Assembly (NCBI GenBank): GCA_033063855.1 | Contig: CP093831.1 | Location: 12,834,001-12,898,000 of the forward strand | Reading direction: 5' to 3' | DNA length: 64,000 bases | DNA from: Smittia aterrima | Lineage: Eukaryota; Arthropoda; Insecta; Diptera; Chironomidae | In this document: positions 1 through 13,200 of the stretch, piece after piece | Layout of the letters: every line of letters starts with the position of its first letter | Position numbering within the stretch: the first letter of the stretch is position 1 | Notes under the pieces: generated by a model | Told to the model about the DNA's origin: nothing | The model's database searches: none | What the model saw: only the letters and a program-made list of their open reading frames with translations | Program-made: the position numbers and the translations under genes

Positions 1-2799
1 AAGTTCCTCTCTCCCCCTTTTGAATCAACTTTCATTCAATTTAATTAGATTTCCATTGGACTTCTCTTATTACTTCCTTATCTTCACCTCATCTTCTTAA
101 AGTCTTCGTTCGCTAAAATGCTATCACCGCATCAGCGAAATGAAAGTTTGTTTTCCTCTGCTCGTTTAGCTCGTTTCATTCGCTTAACTCTTTTTGGATA
201 AAATCATAGAGTTGAATCAAGAAAAAGAAGAAGGAAAATAGCAACAACAGGTTACAAGATTATCTCGCTAGGGATTCGCTGTGAATGTTGCTGGAATTCA
301 ACAATAACCGACTCTCAGTTCAATTGGCATGAAAACTGCTATTTTAGGCATGAGCCTGCTACAGTGTCGTTCAAGTGAACTCAGTGATGTTTCCATTTCG
401 CTTTGCTGAATGAAATTGAAAGACTGGTTTTGCATTTTATTTTATTCGATGATGTTTAGAGGTCGTTCGTGAATTACGTGAAAGGAAAAACGAAAAGTTC
501 CATTTAAGAAATATTCAGATCAAGAAGAAAAGCTTTGCAGAAGTTAATCTTCAACTTAATCTCAACATAATTTATGAACAATCCCTAAAAGAGTAAAAGA
601 AAAAAGTCATTTTAATAACACACATCACTGCTGGCAAAAAATCCGGATGTACGGATGCACAATTTTCATTTCGCTGCTGCTGTTCGCTTACAGCATAGTC
701 GAGGAAGAAAATAGAGACGGAGACTGACTTCGAACGTGTTTAGATATTTCTTTTCAATATCTGCATTGAATGAGATAATTGCAAGAAGATGGGAAAATTA
801 TTATGCGCCTCTCGAGTGATACGAGCGAGACTCGAAGACGTAATTCACATTCGCTCAGGCGAAATGTTACGAAATCGTTCGTAATGAACGCTCATTAGAT
901 TTCCAATCTTTTGATCGATGCCTCATCGAGAATTCCTGGGCATAAAAAGTGTTAAAATCTAATGTTTGACATGGAATTGCGAGCAAGTGTGCATTCTGTT
1001 CATGCATCGAGATCTTTTCAACTCGTTGCGTTCGATGCTCATGCGCAGAAATTTATGCAACGTTGTTGTTAGATTGGAATGAAATTAAGAGGAAAACACA
1101 TTGTGCACATGCTCTTTGAGTCTGTAATTAAATAAAGCTGTGCGTTTTGCCTCGACGATGCGCTCGAAAGCCTTCGACATTCGTTTCGTGCAGTCACGTA
1201 AAGAATTATCTGCGTTATGAAGCACAATTCTCTCAGACTATGCGCAGCTTGGTGAATACCGAGAAGTGAAGGTTTAATTCCTTTTATTTCATCTCAATCG
1301 CCTTTAGTTGCCATTTCGCGATGTTGCGGGGGAAATGAAACTCGATTTATTCTCTTCACCTCAAATCAAAGTCTGCACAAACAATCGACATGACGTGACC
1401 ACATTATGCAAATGTATCTTTGTAAAGAATGTAATCGTCAAGAAGGGAATTAATTTAATTTAACGTCGTTTCATTGTGCGGTGTCATTGCATTTTTTTTT
1501 ATTACAAAATTTACAATTGTGGCTTTTCTTTCTAATGACACGTCGTACTTACAACCGCACTGAAGTACAAGAAGGAAATGAGTCGTTAGTCACTCAATCT
1601 GATGAAAATAAAAAACTGCAACAGTCATTAGAACAATTTTGGTTGCGCGCTATTTCTCTGCGGCTTGATTCATCACGTCAATTCATCTTTCATTTCTCTC
1701 CATCTCTTTATTCAAAGACGACAATAAATTACAGAATTACAAACAAAATCCATCGACACACAATTGGATTTCGCTTAAAGCTTGTGCAAATGAATTTAAT
1801 TTATCTCCTAAGCAAGATAATGCGAAGTTGTACAAGAAGAAAGAAGAATGAAAAGTCTCAGATCTCAATCGTAAGACGTTTGTAATCTAAATAACTTTTC
1901 CTCTACTGTGAGTTCTATGCGCCGCCAACGTGCCATTGGACTGAAAGTCAACAATGAGTCCACAAACGAAACGTGAATACATTAAAATATAAATAGACTT
2001 CTATTTGTTTTCCATGAGCCGCCGCATGATTCGACTTTGAGTGGGAAATTCAACTTTTTTTTTGTGTTATTTTCGGAGAGGAAATCTAATCTAACGGGAA
2101 AATGTTTTCAATCTTTATCCATTCTTCTCCAAACGTCTTTCGAAACCGAAACGTTTACGAGAATGATTAAGTTACCACGATAAACTCTCAGCTGCTCTTT
2201 TCGATGAGATGAAACTTTAAACGCTTTTCAATGACTCAAACATGCGAGAGATTTAATCAATAAAAATCATTTTGACATGAATTGGCAATCGTCTTAATGG
2301 TTAAACAAACAGCTCGGCTCAATGATGATGCAACTTTTTGTTTTCCTTTCGCGCAACATTCGCTCTTTGTGCTCCACGCGAATAAGAACTAATTGAGGAA
2401 ACATAGCATTCTAAACAACCCAAAGCGGCGAGTTACAAATTCCGCATCGCTCCGAGACGCTTAAATGCTTGTTTAAGAAGAAACTTTTAATGTTTCCATC
2501 TGTTTACACACTAAACAAGAACTCATCGTTTAAAATCCAATAAACGTCTGTTTGTACATTCCAATGGACTGACTAAAGTCGCATTTCTCTCTAGACGATT
2601 TTAAACAACTCATTAAAATTAAAAATAAAACTCATTTCCAGAACAAACCGTGCTTTATTGTCGAAGTTGAATTGTTTGTTGTGTTTTTTGCGCGGAATGT
2701 TGTTTTGAGGCTATTACGTGATAAAAATCAAAACCAAACCTTCTGAAGTTCAATGGCACTATAAATAACTAATCATTCGTTCACCTTTGTTTATTATAG
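1..2799. other. Gene-free stretch upstream of the visible Shroom exons
   Basis: I find no exon that I can support here. Open frames are short, biased by T-rich or A-rich runs and lack splice context. Because the first visible Shroom exon begins at an acceptor (TTTATTATAG, ending 2799) and not at a start codon, this stretch is probably the end of a long Shroom intron and may hold regulatory DNA. That is inference. Confidence 0.5.
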
Positions 2800-5700
2800 A
2801 AGCAACTCGAAGGCATCTTATCTGCCTCGACAGCAACGTGAGAAGTTATTGGATCCCGATCATGGCAGTTACAAATTGACACTGCATGAGTTGAATGACA
2901 ACATCAAAGAAGGATTCCAAGAAGAGATTTCGAAATGCAATCTTCCCGATGTCCTTCCAGTGACGGTAAAATATCAAAATACTTATCGTCACACTCATCA
3001 CCATCAGAGACAACCGCCGCATCATTTGTCGCAGCATTTTATGCCTCAGCCTCACTACCATCCAACCGAGACTCAAATGACGCCGCAAACTGCTCCAGTT
3101 TTAAACAGCAATGCTCTGAAATCAATCTTCCATTTCACGATGGGCAATTCTGGCAGTTCGACACCATCAAACACTTCGTCGTCCGCCTCGTCTTCACCAT
3201 TGATTCCCACGTCGCCTTTTAATGGATCAACCAAGTCACTTCAAAGTACACCGCCACCTTCAGCAACATTGCAAAGTCCCAAGTCCACTGTGCAATCATC
3301 AATTGAGATCAAAATGTCACCAGTGATTGATCCTAAACTGTACACCAACGATGAACTCATCAAGACGTATCATCAACAGAAGGAAGCTTGTCGTGAATTG
3401 AATAAGACAATTCTCAGCAATTCGCTTCAGGCGACGTCGGTCAACGAATGTGATAACAAGATTGCTGTAGTGCGGAAGCTCAACATGGTTGAGTCGCCAA
3501 ATGTTTCACCTAAAAACTCCATTGAGAGTTTGATTGAAAAGAAAACGACTTCCACCGAATCGCTTAAGTCGCTCGAGGAGAAGGCAATGAGCGAAAAGTC
3601 TGAGAAAGAAATTAAGACGGAAAATGCAAAGAAAGACGAGGAAGTCCACGTCGCGACATCACCAGTGCTAAGTGATACAGATGAGGTGCTCAAAACAACA
3701 CAATCGCCGCCCGTGGAAAAGACGGAAATTGTTTTGAGAATTCATCCGATTACGCAAGAGATGGCTTGTCAAACCGACGAGACAACAGATGAGCACGACA
3801 TAACTTTACCAGTGATAACGAACGGTGATGTCAACAAGTCTCCGAAACTAAGTTTGTGGACAACTCCGCCAACAAGACGAAAGCATCCCGAAGAAGTTGA
3901 CTTTGAGAATCTTTCGAAAGATCTCGCCAGTCAACTCTCACCGTCTGATAAACTGCACAGCATTTTAGGTAAAGACCTTTTTCACGATCTGGAGAAAACT
4001 TTAAAGCTTAATGCGATAAAAATTCAATATCGCGAAGCTTTTCTCTTTCACCAAAAGTAAATCAATACATTTTCGCTTTCTTTTCTTATTCAAGTTCCGA
4101 AAACGATAAAATCATCAGCCGATTACATTTCTGATCTGTTCAAAATCAATGTTACGTCGCGTCCCACGAAGAAAGATGTATCGACGTCAACGCTGGAAAA
4201 GTCGACCATCAAAAGGTAAAAAAAAAAGCTTTTACGCTCGACTAATGTAATTTCTTTAATTCTTCTTTTGTTTTTTTTCTGTCTTCTCGCAGCTCAATGG
4301 AAGTGCTGACATCAAACTCGACCTACTTTTCAATATCCGAGCCGAAAGCAAAGTTAATGACACGTTATAGTCGTGAGATGACATTAATTAATAGCGATTC
4401 TAGTGATTTGACCAAAAAGAAGGTAAAGCACGCTTTTCATTTCTCCTTTGTTAGTTAAATGCCCATGCGGACTTTCAGTTTTGAATCTTCTTTCGCTTTT
4501 ATTTTTTTGCTGCGTCGATCACGACAGCGAGCGAAATTTAAGTCGTTTCTAATACAACCAGAGATAGCACAATGAGATATTTATGGACTTTTTCAACAGT
4601 TTCGTCGATGATTCAATGAAAAAGTCATCAATATTCCTGCTTCGTTGTTTTCGCGACGCTTCACAATATTTTGATGAAGTGTTTAAATTATCATCATTTA
4701 TCGTCGTATCAAAAGTTTTATGAGACGAATAAATTGAAGGAGAGAATCAAGACGTTTTCATCAGCACAATGAGCCATGAAATTGAATTGCACAAGTTAAT
4801 TGAAGTTGCGCAATAAGATCAAAGATATTTTTGTTTTCAAGGGTGAAACTCCTACAGTTGATCCCCATGGCGATTGAAGATGTTTCTGCTTTGATTAAAT
4901 CGAACAGGAAGTTTCCTGGTCATCTCATTACCACATCAGCTTCACAAGGGTCGATTAATTAGCAAACGATGTGATCGCGTCAACAGGAAATGCCTAAAGA
5001 GACAAAGCATACTGAAAGATGCTTTCAATGTCAATTATATTTAACAGAATTGGTGTGAATTGAATTAATTTCTGCTTCTCGCTCTGTGGAGTCTCTTAAT
5101 TGTCTTTCTCGTGTCTCCTCCTCATTGCGACCCTCGCGTGATTGATGTTGATTCACTTGAGTGAATTCATTTTTAATTGATAACATTTATCAATCTTTCC
5201 ATTGCTTTGATTCACAGGAAGAACTTGTGGAGAGGCTTGCTAAGAAGTTAAAGGTGCTCGAAACTGAACAGACGATGTTAGCAGAGGAAAGTACGGCAAA
5301 CGACACACTTGGACATGATGTCGCATTCAAAGTTGCTCAAAAAGTTCGACCTGGCGATTCGACGAAGTTCAGATCGTACGTTGATGATGTCGGTTACATC
5401 ACGATGCTCTTGCTGTCGTTGTCAGGTCGATTGGCAAGGACTGAAAATGCACTGCACACGATCGGCGAGAAGACAAGCGCTGACAAGGTAAGATGATCGC
5501 TTTACTTGCTCTGTAATTGTTATTGACTTTTGCCGTTCTCTTCAATTAACAGAAGATTTTGGAAACAAAACGTGATAAACTGCTGGAGCAGTTGGATGAG
5601 GCAAAGAACTTAAAGGAAGACATCGATCGACGTGGCGCAAATCTCTCAAAAATTTTACAGAAATCTTTAACTGCCGATGAGTTCTCAGACTACGATTACT

Positions 5701-5816
5701 TTATAAACACGAAAGCGAAGCTCATTGTTGACTCGCGTGAAATTGCCGACAAGATCAAATTGGGAGAGGAGCAGCTTAATGCTCTCAAGGACACTCTTGT
5801 GCATAGTGAATGTTAA
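2800..5816 (+). CDS. Shroom, 3' part (ASD2 domain protein); 5' end outside or unseen
   Basis: Exons in phase: 2800-3968, 4095-4215, 4293-4422, 5218-5487, 5553-5816 (TAA), about 650 residues. The first exon starts mid-codon at an acceptor, so upstream exons are missing from view. The long first exon is low-complexity (Ser/Thr/Pro, with a His-rich patch), as in Shroom linkers. The C-terminus, from about 3900 on, matches the ASD2 (Shroom domain 2) signature: LSKDLASQLSPSDKLHSIL, then a coiled-coil segment with EELVERLAKKLKVLE, DVGYITMLLLSLSGRLAR and LLEQLDEAKNLKEDID. Known for the family: ASD2 binds Rho kinase and drives apical actomyosin contraction in epithelia. No PDZ or ASD1 domain is visible. 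The 795-base intron 4423-5217 holds no further exon that I can see. Identity is firm from ASD2; the N-terminal architecture is unknown. Confidence 0.88.
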
Positions 5817-6303
5817 GCTTTAAAGAATTTTTAAGAAGATTTGATTTTTCTTAATTTTAAGAATGCTTCATGAATTATGCACTTTGATGAATTCATATTT
5901 TGAAACTGTTTGAATAACAATTAAATTGTTCTCTTGACATGGAAAGAGATTCTTTCATTGAGTGAAGCAAAATATTTGAACTAGCGAACATTTTTTCCGC
6001 TATTTCAACTGAGCATGTTGAGATAATCAAGGATGAAACGACAAAGCTGAACGAATTGCACGTCAAAAGAAGATTTTACCATTAAGTGCGGATGAATGAA
6101 TCAAGCGCTGTGCTTAAAAAAACTTTTTTTTATCAAAAGAAAAACAGTTTGGACAATCAAAAACGAAATTTTACTGCTTAAGGTGCTTTTAAAGTAAGAG
6201 AGACTAATCAACAAAGCAAAACACTTCTTTCTGCAAATTAATCTTATTTTATAGCTTGTGATGATCCTTAAATCATATTTGAATAAAAATGAACATTGAA
6301 ATA
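5817..6303. other. Intergenic, between convergent Shroom and BBOX-like genes
   Basis: This 487-base AT-rich spacer lies between two converging stop codons and presumably holds both 3' UTRs and poly(A) sites. A minus-strand open frame at 6101-6307 is Lys/Phe-rich and unsupported. Confidence 0.5.
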
Positions 6304-7819
6304 TCAAACTTTGCCTTTTAATTCTTTCTGCAAGACTCTCAGCCTTGAGAATATTTCATCCCAATCGAGATATGCACCAACGATGTGCCGGGAATTTCCC
6401 TCGACATCTTCATATTTTTTCCTTCCGTGAATTAATCGAATATTGTCGAAGCACAAAATCTCTCCTTCAACGGTCTTGAACTCAACAGCTTCGCGGTGAA
6501 TTAATTCAACGAACTTTGCCAACGCTTTGTACCAGACTTTGACATCACTTAGCGGAACAGTAAAGAAGGAATCACGTTGCGGAATGCTGTGATTTATTCT
6601 TTCAATTTGTCCGTCGTAGCCATGACAAAACATTGGCGCACGATTTATTGAGTGAAACGGTGGTCCCGTCTCTTCTCTTCCTATATCAGTCCAGTTAACG
6701 AGAATTGTCGAAAGAGCCTTGAACTCAGTCGGGAACTCTTCCTTCATTAAATTCGCGACGTAAAACGCATCAGAAATGAGATTCTGTGCGCCACTCGACT
6801 TAGACTGAACGAGACAGTGAAGAAGATTCACGCCTGGGGCATAATCGTAATAAGGCAGATCGGTGTGCATCTGTAATGGCGCTGACAAGTAAGCAACGTT
6901 GCTCGTTCCCTCTTTAGCCTTCACCATGAACTCTTCGCCATAATGAGTTCTTCTAATGAAGCCAACTCGGTCAGCAATTTTTCGGGCCTCGAGTTCCGTC
7001 TGGGGAGTGTTTTTAATGATAGCAATGCCGTTAATCGACAAACAGCTGAGCCAATCATGCAGCTCATGGTCGTCTTCAATGATTTTTTTAAAATCAAAAT
7101 GCTTCAAAACATCCGCGAAATCTTTCTTTGCCCAAAGTCTTTTCTTCGGCCGATAAACGCTCGTCAAGTATCGCTCACGATTTTCGCTAGAGAAATTTCT
7201 CGACATCAGCCACTCGTAATCAAAGACGGATTTGTGTTCGTCGTTATCATTCCACGTAACTTCCAAAACTTTCCTCGTCGCATCGAACTATGAATATTGA
7301 ATTATTTTTTTTCGTTGACTCATCGCAACATTGTCGTGACCTTTGTCGCCCTCACCTGAAACTTTTTCGGCTTCACTGCAACATCAAAATTTTCCCAATT
7401 GATTGTTCGACTTGATGATTGTGCGTGGTAACAGACGTCGCACTACAAAGTAAATAATTATTTGATGATTTAATTTGAGAAATCTTTTTCCGAGAGTCAT
7501 CCTCGTCCAACAACTGATTAAGCCCGTTTACAAGGCTTGCGCAATGCTAATTAACCTTTTCTCATTAAATTGGATGATGATGATCCACGAAAAGAGCTGA
7601 TCTTACCTGACAATTATCTCGCAGCCATACGAATGGAAGTGCAAACTCATATTTCTTTTGTTTCTTGCTCGCTGTCTCAACTTCCGTGTCGTGAAACTCA
7701 AAAGTTTCATTTTGTTGATTGATTTTCACTTCGAAATTCAATTTTCCAGCGTTACTTGAACTTGACAGTGCACGAACCGGCTTTGCTATCACAATCTGCT
7801 TTAAAATTTGACGAATCAT
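6304..7819 (-). CDS. Gamma-butyrobetaine dioxygenase-like 2-oxoglutarate/Fe(II) oxygenase
   Basis: Exons on the minus strand: 7819-7607, 7442-7356, 7287-6304 (TGA); 427 residues, phase 0 at both junctions. The family hydroxylates gamma-butyrobetaine (or trimethyllysine) in carnitine synthesis. The N-terminal zinc-binding module is visible as WLRDNCQCDVCYH, spanning the first splice junction. The double-stranded beta-helix carries the iron ligands: H-x-D in MHTDLPYYDYAPG (about 6855-6875) and the distal His in RLIHGRKKYE (about 6410-6435). The C-terminal SRHIVGAYLDWDE and SRLRVL match BBOX1 more closely than TMLHE, so I favour the butyrobetaine enzyme. The start chosen is ATG 7819 (MIRQILKQIV); this leader is basic and Ser-rich and could be mitochondrial. 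Upstream in-frame codons to 7915 lack an ATG. Length is slightly above human BBOX1 (387). Confidence 0.88.
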
Positions 7820-10205
7820 CTTTACCGAACCGGACTTTACGCGCTGACGATCGAGCCCTAAATGACAAAAAAATATTGAGCGCGAGTAAAAGAGAAATCC
7901 GGCTGTTATCAACAATTCGCTCGACTTTGAACAAACTGGATTTTACGAAAACGAAGGTAAATCAAAGACGGAATGTAATGCAGCTTAATCACAATTTACT
8001 TTCTTATCAACTCATAAAGATAACGTTTTATGAACTTCATAAGGGAATTGACGAAAGCAATTTGCTCCAAGCAAACAGTTTTTGTTTTTAAGTATCAGAA
8101 CAAGTTTCAGATAACGCGTTGCACGAAATATATGAATGAATTTACTATCAGAGATCGATGTACTTGTTCATCGGTCGACTCCTCTTTCACTCTTTCGACT
8201 TCCGCGATTGATAACACGTTTTTGATTAATTTTAATGTTTTCTTCTTTATTTTCTGTTTTTTAATGGAATGAAAATACAAAAGGAAATTTACAATAGATA
8301 ATTAGAAAAACAATCGCTCGCGAGAAAAAAATCTTATTAATTTCAATTTTTCGTGAATAAATTTCTAAGAAACTATTTTTCAATTTTTATCAAAAAAGGC
8401 CGTTTACGATCAATCTTTTCCATCATCATTCTCTCCCTTCGTAAGGAACCTAAATGTTTATCAAATTTTACATCAAAAGTGATTTCTCAGTCCAAAAAAC
8501 GCTTTCATAATAATCTCAGATTTAGCAATTGAGCGTCCCCTAAATCCTAAATGTCGCTAAATGAAGTTTGCTAAGCAAGATCATCAATACGAAGTTATCA
8601 AAAGAGCAAAACTTTAAAATTCATTAAACGAGAAAGCAAACACAGTTCCTTAGTAGCTTTTAGGTATTTCTTCTTCATTTTTCTTCATAGTTTTGAACCG
8701 AAAGTCGAGGTCTCGTGTTGGCCAACGCCGAGGAAAGCCGTTTAAAGATTAGAATTTGTGACTGAACATTCCCTGAACATTTATTTGCTGATCTCTCACC
8801 GCGTTTCTTCTTCTTCTTGTTTCGAGCGCGCATCCAACTTTTATAGATTATATTTTATTTCGTACGTCATAACAGTGTTTATAGCTTTTCTCTCTTATTT
8901 TTTTTTTCATTCACTTTTAATATTTTCATTGCCAGAAAAATAAAGGGAGTCATATTGCTCAAGGGAAGACTCGAGATTGTGTCATTCGACGGTTCTCTTG
9001 AAATATCCCCCGAGCATTCAAAGGGCTTCTTCTTCATCGTTCACGGGTTGTTTTTCATTTTACTTTTGTTGTTTTTGGTAATTGTTAATTTCACTTTCCT
9101 TCCTCTTTCTGAATAACTGAACTAGAGATATTATGATACAAAGCTATCTTTATACGTATAATGTAATTTTCATTCCTTTCTCGTCGTTCAATCCGCGTCT
9201 TAGTAACTTCAACATTTAAATGGAAATCAAAATTATAATTTTCTTTCATGCCATTTCTATCGAATCGAACAAACGCTTAAGTAAAGTTATGTACATAAAC
9301 ATATTACTGATGCTTAAGAAGTAGATTTCCACAATGATTTATAAGGTAGATAAAGTCTAAAGGTAAAAACTGTTTTGCATTCTCATCGAAGCATTCTTAT
9401 AACTGCCATCTTACTTAAGATCTATAGTCTTAACTTTACTTCCTAACATTAATGTGTTTACCCGGAAATGAAGTCCTACTGGCTAAGGCTCTAAAAGTAA
9501 ACTAAATCTCATGGTACAAAAGAATATTAAAGAAATATTATTAGAAAGTCACTGGCGAAGGAAGTCTTTTGTTTCACGATGCTAGAAGCACAATAACGAA
9601 ACTTCTTGTTCCTGTGAAATGAAAGATTGTTCAATAAGGATTGGTTTGGCTTCGGGCAGCGTCGTGTTGTCTTCAAAATGAAGTTCACACGATCATTTCT
9701 ATTTTGTTTTCTACATCATTTCTAATATGGAATTGGTTGACAAAGTCTTTCAGGTCATTCTGTAACAGGTTTCAACAAACGCAAACAAAAAATAAAGAAC
9801 GAAAATTAACAAAGATTTGAAGTCTGAGCCGCTTAGAAGTCGCGAGTATCGGAAATTCTTAAAAGAAAAAAGATTTAAATGTGAAGAGATCGACACAAAA
9901 GAGTTATTAAAATTAAAGTTGCCGAGACATTGAGAAAATATTTAAACGTTGGTTTCTGCTTTGCAATATCCTAAAGTCCTTAAACATATTTTGGTAGCAT
10001 ATGTTTTCATTAATTTGGTACCCTAATCAACTTATCAAACTATTATCTCTTTTCATCGTCAATTATTTTCAAGAAATCTTTCAGAACTTAGAACGCAACT
10101 AAGGATGCATTGACCTCTTAAACTTAATTGGGGGAACGAGAGATCAATTCACATTAAAACATTTCCTTATCGCTTTTAAAATGTTGCTCCGTTCTCGTCG
10201 AACGT
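7820..10205. other. Gene-free stretch between BBOX-like gene and baboon stop
   Basis: Here lie the 5' flank of the BBOX-like gene and, at the right end, presumably the 3' UTR of baboon (which reads leftwards from 10206). No open frame has splice support or recognisable similarity. The open frames at 7756-8091, 8030-8272 and 8758-8943 are not convincing. Confidence 0.5.
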
Positions 10206-13200
10206 TCAGATGATGTCGAGCTTTTCGTTGAAGCTTAAACTAGCCAGAGTTTTCTTAACTCGAAGAGCTGTAAGCCGGGCGGCGGGGTTTTGATACCAGC
10301 AATCTCTCATGATTTTCGTCATGCTATGAAGAACATCTGAGGATTGCCAACGGTTTGGAATATTTGGCCGTTGATTGTCGATACAAACAACCTAAACAAG
10401 TAAAAGAGTAAAATGTTAATCTTTGATTACATTGTTTGACTGTTACTTACTTTTCTCATTTCTTCAATGCTCGGATCAGGTTGAACAACATCGAAGAATG
10501 GTAACTGGTAATCATCGTAGTTGCTGTTATTCATGTTGCAACGCCTCGAAATCTCCCATAAAATCAAACCAAACGCGTAAATATCAGCACGTTTGAATGC
10601 ATCAAAGTGGTTCGTATTGATTGTATCATCAAGAACCTTAAAGAAGATTTAATTGATTATAATTATGCTTGTTAAAAAATAAAACATTTCGTCTCACCTC
10701 TGGTGCCATGTATCGCTTTGTTCCAACGCGATGTGTCGATGGAATGTCAATTGTGTCTGTCTTTGGATTATGACGGACAGCGAGACCTAAATCACCGATT
10801 GCGCAGCTTAAATTGGCTTTTACGAGAATATTTTTGCTCTTAAGATCACGATGAGCAATTCCTGGTTTGCCTGTACATTCTTTGCACTCCTTGCATTGAG
10901 TTTTGCAATCTTTGACGTATGTACCGACAATATCCATGTGCAAGTGAGCGAGTCCAGTAGCGATTGTCAGAGCCATTATCACCATCGTTCTTGAATTGAC
11001 GGTGTGAGTAGTCAAGAAATCGAAGAGTGACCCATTCTCATGATAATCTGTCACCAGCCACAACTGAGTCCAAGTGCCATTGTCCTTGTTATCAGCCGCA
11101 ATGAACCCTAGAATATTGTCGTGACGCAACATTGCTGTCTGGTAAATTTCTGCTTCGCGTGTCCATGAGCATTCCTCGCGGCTTGAGAAAATTTTGACGG
11201 CCACGCTCTCTCCTCTCCATCGACCACGCCAAACTTGCCCGAAACGACCATTGCCAATTACTTTTTCCAATTGGATTTGTCGTGCAATGGATCTCTGCAC
11301 GAGCAATGGTAAACCAGCTGATCCGGAACCAGAAGTTGTCATCTCAATTATGTCATGAAGTGTTTGACCACACAACGATTCTTCTGCGAGAAGTTGGGGT
11401 CCTCCACTATTCTGCTTGCGTCTACGCATCACGAATGCTGACGCCATTGCGATAACCCCAATGCAACACACGAAAGCACAGAATGCAATGACGAGATTGT
11501 TCTCCAATTCTTTCTCATTTTGAAGTGGAACTAAAAGAATTGGTAAGTCATCAGTAATCCCGAAAATATTCAATAAAACGGAGCAAACATGCAAAAGGTT
11601 TTAGTTTCATGCTAAACATGCAAAGCAAATCAAATGATACACCAAAGAAGCATCCCAAGAGGTTAATTACATAAAAAAAATAGTAAGAATCTTTACAATA
11701 GTGGTTCAATTCAGTCGATCAGTTCGTCAGTCAGTTGTTGTTTATTATTTTCCAAAGTTCCAAAAATTATTTCGATGATGCAGTGAGTTTTTAAAACCTT
11801 GCATTGTTATTGATAATCATCAATCAATTGATCAAGACAGTTCGATCTTCCCGAAATGAACAGAAGTTTATTTTTAACTTCAATTCCCGACAAAATTGAT
11901 GATAAGACGATCACATATGAGAATGAAAATATTTTTTGTTTGAAACATCTTGGCACTTCCTAAAAAGTCAATGAAATGAATTTCAGGTTTGAAACTTTCA
12001 AGACCAACGAGACAAGTGACATAAATGGGTTGATGTAAGCTCTTTATGTTTAAGCTTCCCAAGATAATCTTAAACTTTTGTCTTTACCTGGTCTGTCAGG
12101 TATAAGAGAAAAATTGTGTTTTTGCAAATTTGAATAATCGTTGCACATGTCCTCTTTGCAGCAAAATATTGAGTGGTTTGCCTTGAGCTTTTTATTATTT
12201 GATTCTTTACAAATAAAAGGAAACGGCTCATTTGGTGGGATATGATGCTCTTTGTCATAGCACCTACAAGAAAAAAGCTTTTTTTTAAGTATTTTTAGTT
12301 GCCGCATCGCGAACTGTCAAGTCGTCAGTTTGTGTCAAACACCGCTGAAGAGAAGTTACCTGAACCACTTAAAAGATAATCAACCACTAATTAAAGAAAG
12401 CATTTTGAGAGTGAAGATACAACTCAACTACGGTTTAAAAGTTCTAAAGAAATGTTTACTGGCTTGCGATAGAAAATTAGGATTGCAAATCGAAATAAGT
12501 AAACAAGACACCGCATTTTGTTTATTTGCGCGAGTCAGAGCAGAAAGTAAAAATTGCAATTTGTGCATTTTCTCCATTCACAAATAATCAAAATCAATTC
12601 GAAAGGATGACCATTCAAGCAATGTAAGAGAGTAAATAATATATAAATAAAAGTGTAGCCATTGCCATGAATTAGAAAAAACTATTTTGTTTGTTTGCTT
12701 TGCTTGCGATTGGAATTCGCCGTACCTGGTGGCAATAAAATATTATCATTGCAGAAGTCGGTTTCGCAACAGTCAGCATTGAACTCTTGCTTCCTTATCT
12801 TTTCTCTTGATGAGTAGCATTGAAGTGGAAATCGACCTTTGAGAATCTGACTATCTTCAATGCACCTACAGTTTAGGGATCGGCAAAATGTGTTTGAGTT
12901 GTGTGTCAATAAATTTAATTTATCATTTATGTTTTAAAATGTTTGGGAGCATGATATCTGAAAACGAAATTCCTCTTCACGTTTGGGAGAAGTTTGTTTA
13001 GTCAACACGCCAAAAAAAAAAAGTTATATTAGTAGAGAAGAAAACAGAAATTCATTGCAATTAGCGAAAGAACTCAAAGAGTTCAGCAAAAACTTATTGT
13101 TCTGGAGGGCAGCAGGGGAAAAGTCAACACGATTAATAACACAAACGTTGTTATTGAACGAATTTGTGGATTTTCCTTTCGTAGAAAATAACTTCGCGTA

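Noticed and set aside
1481..1885. 134-codon open frame on the plus strand
   Set aside because: Starts without ATG in a poly-T run, has mixed composition, no motif and no splice partner.
10869..10922. A 54-base GT...AG segment (GTACATAC...GTACAG) in the baboon kinase exon that could be an intron
   Set aside because: It has no pyrimidine tract and is shorter than most introns here, and its removal gives DIVGKPG, losing conserved residues of the GTxGKP loop. I keep it as coding, with cDNA as the test.
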